A stretch of 64,000 nucleotides of DNA from Clostridium algidicarnis DSM 15099 (GTDB lineage: Bacteria; Bacillota; Clostridia; Clostridiales; Clostridiaceae), in NCBI RefSeq assembly GCF_002934235.1, contig NZ_PTIS01000013.1:1-64000 (forward strand), in the 5' to 3' direction. The stretch's first letter is position 1. The number at the start of each line of letters is the position of its first letter. The position numbers were made by a program, and so were the translations under genes. Under the pieces are notes generated by a model, which was not told the origin of the DNA, did not search any database, and saw nothing but the letters and a program-made list of their open reading frames with translations. Below are positions 46,373 to 53,903 of this stretch, piece after piece.

Positions 46373-47035
46373 TTGATACATCTAGATTTTTATAAAAAAT
46401 TGAATTCAATGAATAATAAAGAGCATGTAGAAACCTTTTTGGTATATCATTTATCATTAGTAATCGCAGAAATTAAACCAGCTGCCACAGTTACAATAAA
46501 AAAGAATAATATTAAATTGTATAAAGGTTGGAATGATTTTGGAATTAATTTCATTGACAGTCTAAACTTGAAATTTGTAGAGTTAAGAGAAAGTTATGAT
46601 TCTATCATAGTTATGATCTATAGTGAATCTTTATTGAAGCAAGAATTAAGTAAATATGACACCATGGATTTTTTACTTACTATAGGGTATCCCCCTAATG
46701 GTTCTATTAATAACTATGTAACTACATTAAAATCTAGATATGAAAAGTATCACTGCCCTCACGAACTCGGATTGTTCCTTGGAATACCATTTAAAGATGT
46801 TAAAGACTTCATGGAGTGCACTACAAAAAGATGTTTGTTATGTGGCTATTGGAAAGTATACAATGACAGTAATAAAGCAAAATTTACTTTTAATAAATAT
46901 GATGAAATAAAAGAATATACCATAAAAGAATATACCATAAAAAATATACTTAAAGGAAGCTCATGTTTTGACCTTGCCTTAAGTATAAAAGGATACGTTT
47001 ATACCAGTGCTAAGTCTATATCAAGTGATTCTTAG
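46373..47035 (+). CDS. DUF3793 protein; 3' end altered by a repeat element
   Basis: 220 residues with a TTG start (GGCGGTGG upstream). The DUF3793 pattern is clear: HLSLVIAEIKPAATVT, then FLLTIGYP and PHELGLFLGIPFKDVKDFM, CLLCGYWKVYND. This family often lies next to flavodoxin or iron genes and may relate to heme or iron use, but has no proven function. Near the end a 15-bp direct duplication gives IKEYTIKEYTIK. The last residues (ISSDS) and the stop codon come from repeat element copy 2, so the original C-terminus has been replaced. Confidence 0.8.
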   Translation: MIHLDFYKKLNSMNNKEHVETFLVYHLSLVIAEIKPAATVTIKKNNIKLYKGWNDFGINFIDSLNLKFVELRESYDSIIVMIYSESLLKQELSKYDTMDFLLTIGYPPNGSINNYVTTLKSRYEKYHCPHELGLFLGIPFKDVKDFMECTTKRCLLCGYWKVYNDSNKAKFTFNKYDEIKEYTIKEYTIKNILKGSSCFDLALSIKGYVYTSAKSISSDS

Positions 47036-47171
47036 ACTCAGGTGGAGTTTGCTTATAAGTAATACATCTCTCCATCAAAGGCTTAGAAGAACTTATCCAG
47101 GGGCGTAGCATCCGTAACACCCCCACCTTGAATAGGATAGGGGTGTTACGGATGGTAGCCGTCGGATAAAT
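47020..47171 (+). repeat. Dispersed structured 152-bp element, copy 2
   Basis: The left end is ATCAAGTGATTCTTAGACTC and the right end GTAGCCGTCGGATAAAT. In this copy the inner stem is perfect (ATCCGTAACACCCC with GGGGTGTTACGGAT), while the first stem is weakened (CTCCATCAAAGGC). It begins inside the last codons of the DUF3793 gene and supplies its stop. Same orientation as that gene. Confidence 0.8.
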
Positions 47172-47237
47172 GATGGTAAATCTATATAGATTTAGCAGTG
47201 TTACACTTCCAACACTGTTACTTAACTAAACTCTTCA

Positions 47238-47279
47238 AAATAAGACCATAGACTAATTAATTAGTCCATGGTCTTATTT
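47238..47279. terminator. Bidirectional terminator between DUF3793 and the RiPP operon
   Basis: Near-perfect 19-bp stem AAATAAGACCATAGACTAA with one mismatch, serving both the plus-strand flavodoxin operon and the minus-strand RiPP ABC gene. A smaller CAGTGTT/AACACTG hairpin lies just left of it (47193-47215). Confidence 0.85.
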
Positions 47280-47303
47280 GTTAAATTGATATTGTTTTTT
47301 AAC

Positions 47304-48851
47304 TTATAAGTTTAAAACTGTATTATAATATCTATCCGACAAATCATCATGAGTAATAATAAATGTTATTCTATTGCTACTGTCATCAATTATCCTATTT
47401 AAAATATCATTTGCGCTTTCTTTATCTATATTTGAAGTTATCTCATCTAAAATAAGAACATCCGAATGATTATATAAAGCTCTAACTATGGCAATCTTTT
47501 GTTTCTCTCCTCCCGAAAGATTAGTTCCCCCTTCAAGTATAACAGTATCCAAATTAATATTTTTAAAAATTGTCTCTAAAATAGGATCTTTAATTAAGTC
47601 ATTTTCTATTTGTAATAATCTCTCTTTTCCCAAAAATAAATTATCTCTTAAAGTACCTTTTATAATAGGAACATTTTGAGATAGATACTCTACATTAGAT
47701 CTAATACTTTTATTTGTTATATTGATGATACTTTCTTTATTTAACTTTACACCTTCCGATTCTCTAAACTTTGGAATTAGCTTAAGTAAAGTGGATTTGC
47801 CTGCACCACTTGAACCTTTTATCCAAATTATATCACCTTTTTTATAGCTACCATTAATATCCTTAGATAATACTCTATCTTTTATCATTAGTTCATCTAT
47901 TTGTAAATCAACTGTATCTATTGATTCTATATCAATATGTCCGTCTAATTCTCTATGTTGTTTAAGTTCTTCTACAAACCTTTTTGAGTTTACCATATCT
48001 CTTTTATTCAAATTAGAGCTGGTCAACTGATTTACTTGATTAAAAAACAAAGGCAATATTATTGTATAAATAACCAGATTCATTGGATTTTGATTTAATT
48101 TCATATAGTCCATTACTAAGAAAACCATAACCATAATGTTTACTATAGAATTCATTGATTTTAACAAAGTACTTGATGACTGAGCATAAATATTCACCTT
48201 AGCCATTGATCCGTAAATCTTATTTAATGATGAATCAAATTGTTCAAATAATCTTTCATAATTAGGTAATTGTTTTAAATAATCTGTTTGGTTTACTATA
48301 GAGAGAATCTCTTGCCATCCAGATGAAGTGCTCTCTTGCATATTTTTTGATCGTTTCATTAGTTCTTTATTTAGTAGTCTATAACCAAAATAATTAATAG
48401 GTACAATTATTACTAATATAATAGCAATATAAGGATTCATCAAAAAAACCATTACAGTTATTGAAGTAATTATTATGAGACTTGACCATATTTTAATAGC
48501 ATCTCCTGTATAGTATGCATAGAAACTATTTACTGAAATAGCTATTCTCTCAATCAAATTCATAGGTCCCTTTTCATTGATTTCATCATACTTCAAATGA
48601 AACATACTATTTAACATCATTACACAATTTTTTATATTAAAACCCTTTGCAAACTTTTCTCTTATTGATGTAAATATAATTTCTATAATTAAAGCAAGTA
48701 ACAAAACTACGAATAACCATATAACTCTTTCAGATGTAAACCCTATACTGTCATTATTCCATATCTGTATAAGTATAGGTGGTGTCAAATATGCTAAACT
48801 ATTTATTATAACCATACATATCATAACAATTAAAAACTGACGATATTTCAC
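47304..48851 (-). CDS. ABC exporter of the RiPP locus
   Basis: 515 residues: six membrane helices (residues ~5-270) then an ATPase with Walker A GSSGAGKST, signature LSGGEKQK, Walker B VLILDEITSNID and switch THDD. It is shorter than typical half-exporters and has no C39 peptidase domain, so leader removal must be done by another protein, plausibly the S41-type protease encoded upstream. Last gene of the RiPP operon; it likely exports the finished peptide. A second, decayed copy of this gene's 3' end lies at 52279-52435. Confidence 0.85.
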   Translation of the reverse strand: MKYRQFLIVMICMVIINSLAYLTPPILIQIWNNDSIGFTSERVIWLFVVLLLALIIEIIFTSIREKFAKGFNIKNCVMMLNSMFHLKYDEINEKGPMNLIERIAISVNSFYAYYTGDAIKIWSSLIIITSITVMVFLMNPYIAIILVIIVPINYFGYRLLNKELMKRSKNMQESTSSGWQEILSIVNQTDYLKQLPNYERLFEQFDSSLNKIYGSMAKVNIYAQSSSTLLKSMNSIVNIMVMVFLVMDYMKLNQNPMNLVIYTIILPLFFNQVNQLTSSNLNKRDMVNSKRFVEELKQHRELDGHIDIESIDTVDLQIDELMIKDRVLSKDINGSYKKGDIIWIKGSSGAGKSTLLKLIPKFRESEGVKLNKESIINITNKSIRSNVEYLSQNVPIIKGTLRDNLFLGKERLLQIENDLIKDPILETIFKNINLDTVILEGGTNLSGGEKQKIAIVRALYNHSDVLILDEITSNIDKESANDILNRIIDDSSNRITFIITHDDLSDRYYNTVLNL

Positions 48852-48967
48852 TTACAATCACATCCTATAAATATTTTACCCGCCTTTGAATTATAGCATA
48901 ATGATATTTTTATTAGTTTAATTTGATAACTCTAATCTACTTACCATATCTTTTCAATACTAAATTA

Positions 48968-49894
48968 TCAAAGTTTTAAATAAAATTTATCAATTATCAT
49001 CTTATTTATTACTTTATCAGAGATATGATAATCAGGTTCAATACCACAACCTAATTTAAGATGTGAACCTGATTTTGATATAAATTCATATTCTGGAAAC
49101 CTTATATAATAATTGTTAATCCTTTTTACAGAATTTAAAACCCATTTTCCTTCTGTTTGCGCACCAATAATTGTCACATTATCAAATTCACTTAGTTTCA
49201 TTGCTAACATCTCAGCAGCACTAGCAGTTTCTTTATTTACAAGTAAATATATGTGTAGTGGTTTATAGCATATTTTTAATTTTGATGTTATTTTGAAGAA
49301 AGAATCTTGTTTCTGAAGATACAATAAGACATCTCCATGATTATAAAACAGCTCTAGTATTTTAATCAAATTATGTACTCTACCACCTTGATTATTTCTT
49401 AAGTCTAGCCAAATCTTTTTATTATCAAAGTTAGTTACACTTATTAAATCAAGATTTTCAAAGTCATATAAATGTATATACAATTCATTATCATTTATGA
49501 TTTGATATTCATTCTTTCTAGATTTTGTAATTATATTTGGATATTTGAGATTTATAGTTTTTATATATCCTTTATTATCTTTAATCTTAATCTTATATTT
49601 ATCTGATCTATTTGCTAACCCCTTTGATGAATTCATACCATTAATATCTATAACCTTAACAGTATTATTGATATTTTTAAATCCACTTATTATATAACAC
49701 TCATTATTATAAAACCTATATTTTATTCCTAATAAATTGAATATATTAAATGCAGGTTCACTATTTAATATATCAAAGTATTTACAATTTCTTGAATAAA
49801 CAAACTTTGGTAAGCTTTCAATTAGCTTACTATTATCAACTTTAAATGCATATTGACCAATTAACTCTTTAATAATATCTCCTTTATTAACCAT
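48968..49894 (-). CDS. S41-type (tail-specific-protease-like) peptidase of the RiPP locus
   Basis: 308 residues. The S41 core is clear: IWLDLRNNQGG (residues ~161-171), the nucleophile Ser225 in KETASAAEM, and the base Lys250 in GAQTEGK. A degenerate PDZ-like stretch (about 75-125) precedes it. No signal peptide, unlike most CtpA proteases, so it should act in the cytoplasm, in keeping with a role in trimming the modified precursor. Its ATG overlaps the end of the radical SAM gene by 8 bases, so the two are translationally coupled. Confidence 0.8.
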   Translation of the reverse strand: MVNKGDIIKELIGQYAFKVDNSKLIESLPKFVYSRNCKYFDILNSEPAFNIFNLLGIKYRFYNNECYIISGFKNINNTVKVIDINGMNSSKGLANRSDKYKIKIKDNKGYIKTINLKYPNIITKSRKNEYQIINDNELYIHLYDFENLDLISVTNFDNKKIWLDLRNNQGGRVHNLIKILELFYNHGDVLLYLQKQDSFFKITSKLKICYKPLHIYLLVNKETASAAEMLAMKLSEFDNVTIIGAQTEGKWVLNSVKRINNYYIRFPEYEFISKSGSHLKLGCGIEPDYHISDKVINKMIIDKFYLKL

Positions 49895-51098
49895 ATATAT
49901 TTAATAAGCCTTCCAATTTCTTTTTTACAATTTGTTTATGATAATCACAAATACATTCTGCTTTAGCATCTAATGAATCATATACATTAAAAGCTATTGC
50001 TCTACAACCTCCACCACATAAATATTTATATTCGCAATCTTTGCAACCTTCTATATTATTAACATTTCTTTTTTTAAACTCTTCTGTAATTTTTGATTCT
50101 TTAAGTAGATTATACCAATTCTCATCAAAAATATTTACAATTTTAAATTTATCATTTAATAATGCTTGACATGGATATATATATCCTTTACAGTCAATTG
50201 AAATTTCTTTATAACAGCCACCACAAATATTACCTGAAAAATTCAACAAATTTTCATCAACTTCTATCATATCTATTTTTGGCATAAAATCAACTTCACT
50301 AATATTATTAGGTATAAATATATTAGATATGAATTTAAAACCATTATCTATTGAAAATCGTTCAACTTCTTTCCATATATGTTCATTAATACTTGATACA
50401 ACAGATCTAATATATATTTTGTTTGAATAATTTATTGCAATATTTGATAAGTCCTTTGTTAAACTCTCTATATTTAATCCTATTCTCTGATTACTACTTT
50501 GTCTTAAAGTGTCTAAACTTACAATTACTGAATCAACATTATCTAATACTTTTACATTTTTCAATAATTTTGTACCATTAGTTAATAAAACTAATTTAAA
50601 ACCCATTTTCTTGAATTTGTATGTTATATACTCTAAATCATCTCTTAATAATGCTTCTCCACCAGTAAAAGTTATCTTTTTTACATCAATTTTTTTCAAC
50701 TTTTCTCCTATCATTAAAATATCATCTGTAGTTAGAAAATCTGTATCATTTAGATTTTTTTTATTATAACAATAATCGCATCTTAAATTACATCTTTGAG
50801 TTAAATGCAAATATACTTCATCTAATGATACCTCAACTTTTCTATTGCTCAATCTTTCCGCATATGATAATCTATGATATTCATGATAATTATTAAATAA
50901 GACTCCATTTTTTATAAGTAACGATATACTTAAATCATCGATAATCCCATTACTTATTAGATTATCAATACTATAATCTGACTCAAAAATATTTTTATAT
51001 GTACCAATACTTATAATACATGCCTTATTTAAATGATAATTATAAACTAAAACATTCTTGTTATTACTTGTAAAAATTAATTCTCTTGATCTATCCAT
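49887..51098 (-). CDS. Radical SAM/SPASM peptide maturase
   Basis: About 403 residues from the ATG at 51098, which has GGAGG 5 nt upstream. The first ~95 residues form a small N-terminal domain that could recognise the leader. The radical SAM cluster motif CNLRCDYC (Cys 103, 107, 110) follows, then FTGGEALLRDD (SAM-binding). The C-terminal SPASM region has CGGCYKEISIDCKGYIYPC, CKDCEYKYLCGGGC and a final C..C. This architecture is shared by enzymes that crosslink Cys to other residues in ribosomal peptides. Precursor genes lie directly upstream. Confidence 0.9.
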   Translation of the reverse strand: MDRSRELIFTSNNKNVLVYNYHLNKACIISIGTYKNIFESDYSIDNLISNGIIDDLSISLLIKNGVLFNNYHEYHRLSYAERLSNRKVEVSLDEVYLHLTQRCNLRCDYCYNKKNLNDTDFLTTDDILMIGEKLKKIDVKKITFTGGEALLRDDLEYITYKFKKMGFKLVLLTNGTKLLKNVKVLDNVDSVIVSLDTLRQSSNQRIGLNIESLTKDLSNIAINYSNKIYIRSVVSSINEHIWKEVERFSIDNGFKFISNIFIPNNISEVDFMPKIDMIEVDENLLNFSGNICGGCYKEISIDCKGYIYPCQALLNDKFKIVNIFDENWYNLLKESKITEEFKKRNVNNIEGCKDCEYKYLCGGGCRAIAFNVYDSLDAKAECICDYHKQIVKKKLEGLLNIYG

Positions 51099-51616
51099 AT
51101 TTACCTCCATTAAGACGCTTAACGCCGTCATAAACAATTGTATCATTGAGCCCGTACACTTATAATTGATATCTTCAAATATAGGTGTTCTAGGATGAGA
51201 GTCAATATTGCTATTTCTCTTTATTTACTTACATGGGATGTTTACCATAAGGTTGGTTTATCCTATATGTTGTAGCGTTGACATCTAAAAAAATAGTCCG
51301 TTGCAATAATTGTATCTACTTATAAAAATAGTATATCTATTTATCAGTAGGCTAGAGACTCCTTTATACCATAAAAAGATATTCAATCTTTGCCAAAAAT
51401 TAATAGTTATAGATTTAAATTGGTTGGTGTGGAGCCTTCAGAAAAAACGTACTTAAAACTGTATAATTATTTCTAAGAGTCCTTTCCTTTTTATAATATT
51501 TTTCAATGGCTTATAAAAAGATTTAAAAAAGTCATCTAAAAATAAGCAATCATATTTTTTAGTACATTATTACTTTTTTAAATAAGACCTATTAATTATA
51601 CTTATCTTTATGCAAG
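51099..51616. other. Spacer between RiPP precursors and maturase, with a gene remnant
   Basis: About 520 bases. On the plus strand 51384-51476 reads QSLPKINSYRFKLVGVEPSE then KTYLKLYNYF stop, the tail of some unknown gene with no start. The rest has no recognisable gene or RNA. The long spacer may separate precursor transcripts from the downstream maturation genes. Confidence 0.35.
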
Positions 51617-51651
51617 AAAGGGACACAGTATTTAATATTTCGTGTCCCTTT
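51617..51651 (-). terminator. Attenuator/terminator after RiPP precursor 1
   Basis: On the minus strand AAAGGGACAC pairs with GTGTCCCTTT around a 15-nt loop, ending in TTTC. Because the precursors lie before the maturase, a leaky terminator here would keep peptide levels above enzyme levels. Confidence 0.7.
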
Positions 51652-51676
51652 TTAGATTAAACTACTTTATTATGTC

Positions 51677-51787
51677 TTAAGCGCCACCTCCTTGGCCTAT
51701 TAGATAGCCACATGCACATGAACATGCATCCATCTGTTCAAGAACATCTGTCGGTAGCTCTATTACATATACTTCATTGCATTCCAT
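51677..51787 (-). CDS. RiPP precursor peptide 1
   Basis: 36 residues, too short for default gene finding. The leader is MECNEVYVIELPTDVLEQMD; the core is ACSCACGYLIGQGGGA. Perfect AGGAGG 8 nt upstream. The core has three cysteines spaced by single residues (CxCxC) followed by Gly and a Gly-rich end, consistent with thioether-type crosslinks made by the downstream radical SAM enzyme. The leader and 3' region match precursor 2 almost base for base. Confidence 0.85.
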   Translation of the reverse strand: MECNEVYVIELPTDVLEQMDACSCACGYLIGQGGGA

Positions 51788-51810
51788 AAATTTACCTCCT
51801 TATTTATTTT

Positions 51811-51828
51811 GATAGTGTTAACACCATC
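51811..51828 (-). promoter_or_regulatory. Dyad operator candidate upstream of precursor 1
   Basis: GAT-N-GTGTTAACAC-N-ATC is an 18-bp dyad about 25 nt before the start codon. The same sequence stands before precursor 2 (52040-52057) and is deleted before decayed precursor 3. Confidence 0.45.
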
Positions 51829-51847
51829 TTTATCTTTTGACTTAATT

Positions 51848-51880
51848 AGGAACACAGTATTTAATATTTCGTGCCCCATT
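51848..51880 (-). terminator. Weakened attenuator after RiPP precursor 2
   Basis: Same hairpin as after precursor 1, but the stem is imperfect here (GGAACAC with GTGCCCC). The matching copy after precursor 3 at 52078-52106 is intact (GGGACAC/GTGTCCC). Confidence 0.5.
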
Positions 51881-51905
51881 TTAGATTAGACTACTTTATT
51901 ATGTC

Positions 51906-52016
51906 TTAGGCGCCACCTCCTGTTCCTACTAGAGCGCCACATGCACATGTACATCCATCCATCTGTTCAAGAATATCTGTTGGTAGCTCTATTACATATA
52001 CTTCATTGCATTCCAT
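51906..52016 (-). CDS. RiPP precursor peptide 2
   Basis: 36 residues. The leader MECNEVYVIELPTDILEQMD differs from precursor 1 by one residue (Val to Ile). The core GCTCACGALVGTGGGA keeps CxCxCG, the small hydrophobic-Gly stretch and GGGA while changing residues between. Perfect AGGAGG upstream. Leader conservation with core variation is the expected pattern for a RiPP family. Confidence 0.85.
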   Translation of the reverse strand: MECNEVYVIELPTDILEQMDGCTCACGALVGTGGGA

Positions 52017-52039
52017 AAATTCACCTCCTTATTTATTTT

Positions 52040-52057
52040 GATAGTGTTAACACCATC
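52040..52057 (-). promoter_or_regulatory. Dyad operator candidate upstream of precursor 2
   Basis: The same 18-bp dyad GAT-N-GTGTTAACAC-N-ATC found before precursor 1, at the same distance from the start. Confidence 0.45.
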
Positions 52058-52134
52058 TTTATCTTTTGACTTAATTAGGGACACAGTATTTAATATTTCG
52101 TGTCCCATTTTAGATTAGACTACTTTATTATGTC

Positions 52135-52230
52135 TTAGGCGCCATCTCCCATGCCTACTAGAGCGCCACACATCCATCTGCTCAAGAATATCTATGGTAG
52201 CTCTATTACATACGCTTCATTGCATTCCAT
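52135..52230 (-). pseudogene. Decayed RiPP precursor 3
   Basis: Begins MECNEAYVIELP then hits TAG because one base is missing relative to precursors 1 and 2. Downstream, 14 bases that encode the CxCxC core are also missing, so only a fragment of core sequence (CGALVG) remains in another frame. The ribosome binding site is weakened (AGGAAG) and the upstream dyad is deleted. Confidence 0.8.
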
Positions 52231-52278
52231 AAATTCACTTCCTCATTTATCTTTTGGCTTAATTAATGCTATTTATTT

Positions 52279-52435
52279 AAACTTAGACGTTTAAAACTGT
52301 ATTATAATATAATTTAGTAAATCATCATGCGTAAAAATAAATGTTATTCTATTACTACGGCCAACAATTATCCTATTTAAAATATCATTTACGCTTTCTT
52401 TATCTATATTCCAAGTATAACAGTATTTAAATTAC
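52279..52435 (-). pseudogene. 3' remnant of a second RiPP ABC exporter
   Basis: About 155 bases closely match the 3' end of the ABC gene at 47304 (shared GTTTAAAACTGTATTATAAT, AATCATCATG, AAATGTTATTCTATT, CAATTATCCTATTTAAAATA) with scattered changes and a deletion that removes the Walker B and signature region. It shows that a second copy of the transporter once lay upstream of the precursors. Confidence 0.75.
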
Positions 52436-52705
52436 CTTTTTGGAAAGTCATCTTCTAAATAGGTCTTTAGTTTAATTTTAGTCAATACGTAAATGTGGCT
52501 TTTTGTTTATAAATAACTTTTATATAAGGTTACCTAATTATGACTTGTAACCCATCTGTTACTATATATCATATAGCATTTACGATATTATGTAAATAAA
52601 TACCACTCTACATATTCCGACAATATTAGACACATGATAGCTATATGTGTAAGCCTACATCACTCTAATTAGAAAGTCTTTATGAGACAATTCACCACAC
52701 GCTAA
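52436..52705. other. Gap between the RiPP locus and the microcompartment operon
   Basis: AT-rich, with no reading frame carrying a ribosome binding site and no recognised RNA. The RiPP operon promoter could lie in the right part but I cannot place it with confidence. Confidence 0.35.
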
Positions 52706-52742
52706 AAAAAGTGCCACTAAATTAACTTTAGTGACACTTTTA
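52706..52742 (-). terminator. Terminator of the choline microcompartment operon
   Basis: AAAAGTGTCACTAAA pairs with TTTAGTGGCACTTTT, followed by TTTTAGC on the minus strand. It lies 170 bases past the last BMC gene because element copy 3 sits in between. Confidence 0.85.
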
Positions 52743-52767
52743 CTTTTTCTATTCTATTTAAAAAATT

Positions 52768-52919
52768 ATTTTATCCGATGGCTACCATCCGTAACACCCC
52801 TCTCCTCTTCAAGGTGGAGGATGACGGCTGCTACGCCCCTGGATAAGTTCTTCTAAGACTCAGATGGAGATATGTATTCCTTATAAGCAAACTCCACCTG
52901 AGTCTAAGAATTACTTGAT
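52768..52919 (-). repeat. Dispersed structured 152-bp element, copy 3
   Basis: Minus-strand copy. The left end ATCAAGTAATTCTTAGACTC overlaps the last codons of the BMC shell gene and supplies its TAA (52911-52913). The right end is GTAGCCATCGGATAAAAT. The first stem (GACTCAGGTGGAG with CTCCATCTGAGTC) is intact; the inner stem is imperfect. Same orientation as the gene it follows. Confidence 0.8.
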
Positions 52920-53201
52920 ATCTGATTTAATCATTGGAAGTATTACTTCAACATCAGCGTGTGGTCTTGGTATTACGTGAACTGATACTAATTCTCCAAC
53001 TCTTTCAGCAGCAGCAGCTCCTGCATCTGTAGCAGCTTTAACAGCTCCAACGTCACCTCTTACCATTACAGTAACAAGTCCAGCACCTATTTGCTCTTTA
53101 CCTACTAAAGTTACATTTGCAGCTTTAACCATAGCGTCTGCTGCCTCTATTGCTCCTACTAATCCTTTTGTTTCTATCATTCCTAATGCATCATGTTTCA
53201 T
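52911..53201 (-). CDS. BMC shell protein, PduA/EutM type
   Basis: 96 residues forming one canonical BMC domain: [65 protein letters not shown]. Such hexamers tile the microcompartment facets and their pores pass choline, ethanol or acetate. The last two codons before the stop come from repeat element copy 3; the protein still has normal length. Last gene of the operon. Confidence 0.95.
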   Translation of the reverse strand: MKHDALGMIETKGLVGAIEAADAMVKAANVTLVGKEQIGAGLVTVMVRGDVGAVKAATDAGAAAAERVGELVSVHVIPRPHADVEVILPMIKSDIK

Positions 53202-53252
53202 TTTAAATTCCTCCTAAATATTTTTATTATATTTATATTAATTTTATAAATA

Positions 53253-53903
53253 TTACTTAACTATTGTTATCTTTGTTTTTGAGCTAATGCCCATTGCGTT
53301 AGCTTCTTCAATGTCAAGATGACATTCAAGTTTTGAAGTGTCATTTGCTCTAATAGCAACATTGCTATATATTCCACCTCTTAAGTCATCAATTTTTATT
53401 GATACTATATCTCCATTGCAAACACCTAAGTTTTTAGCATCTTCTTTTGTCATATGAATATGTCTTTGTGCAACAACTACTCCTTCTTCAAGTTGAACAG
53501 ATCCTTTTGGTCCAATTAATGTAACCCCGGCTGTTCCACTTAAGTCTCCAGATAGCTTTACATGTTGCTTTACTCCAAGTTTAATGCAGTCTCCCATCAA
53601 TACCTCAACTTGAGTTTTACTTCTTTCAGGTCCTAAAACTCTAACTCTTTCAATTGCTCCTTTTGGCCCACAAATTATCAAAACTTCATTACAAGCATAT
53701 TGACCAGTTTGAGATAAATCTTTAAACTTTGTAAGCTTATAATCTTTTCCAAAAAGACTTTCTATATCTTTTTCTGAAAGATGCACATGCCTATTAGAAA
53801 TTCCTACTGGAATCTTTGATAAATCTTCTTTAGTTAACGTATTTGCTTGCTTATCCTTAACAGCCTCTAATACAAGCTTTAGTAATTCTTCATAATTATC
53901 CAT
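53253..53903 (-). CDS. pduL: Phosphate acyltransferase PduL type
   Basis: 216 residues with the two PduL histidine motifs, NRHVHLSEKDIESLFG near residue 33 and QRHIHMTKEDA near 146. It turns acetyl-CoA into acetyl phosphate inside the compartment, recycling CoA and yielding ATP by acetate kinase. The N-terminal helix (NYEELLKLVLEAVKDK) looks like an encapsulation peptide. The start overlaps the dehydrogenase stop by 1 base. Confidence 0.94.
   Translation of the reverse strand: MDNYEELLKLVLEAVKDKQANTLTKEDLSKIPVGISNRHVHLSEKDIESLFGKDYKLTKFKDLSQTGQYACNEVLIICGPKGAIERVRVLGPERSKTQVEVLMGDCIKLGVKQHVKLSGDLSGTAGVTLIGPKGSVQLEEGVVVAQRHIHMTKEDAKNLGVCNGDIVSIKIDDLRGGIYSNVAIRANDTSKLECHLDIEEANAMGISSKTKITIVK

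Noticed and set aside
51677-51787. SCIFF or lantibiotic-type precursor
   Set aside because: Three clustered cysteines with single-residue spacing and no Ser/Thr-rich core or LanB/LanM gene do not fit; only one further Cys lies in the leader.
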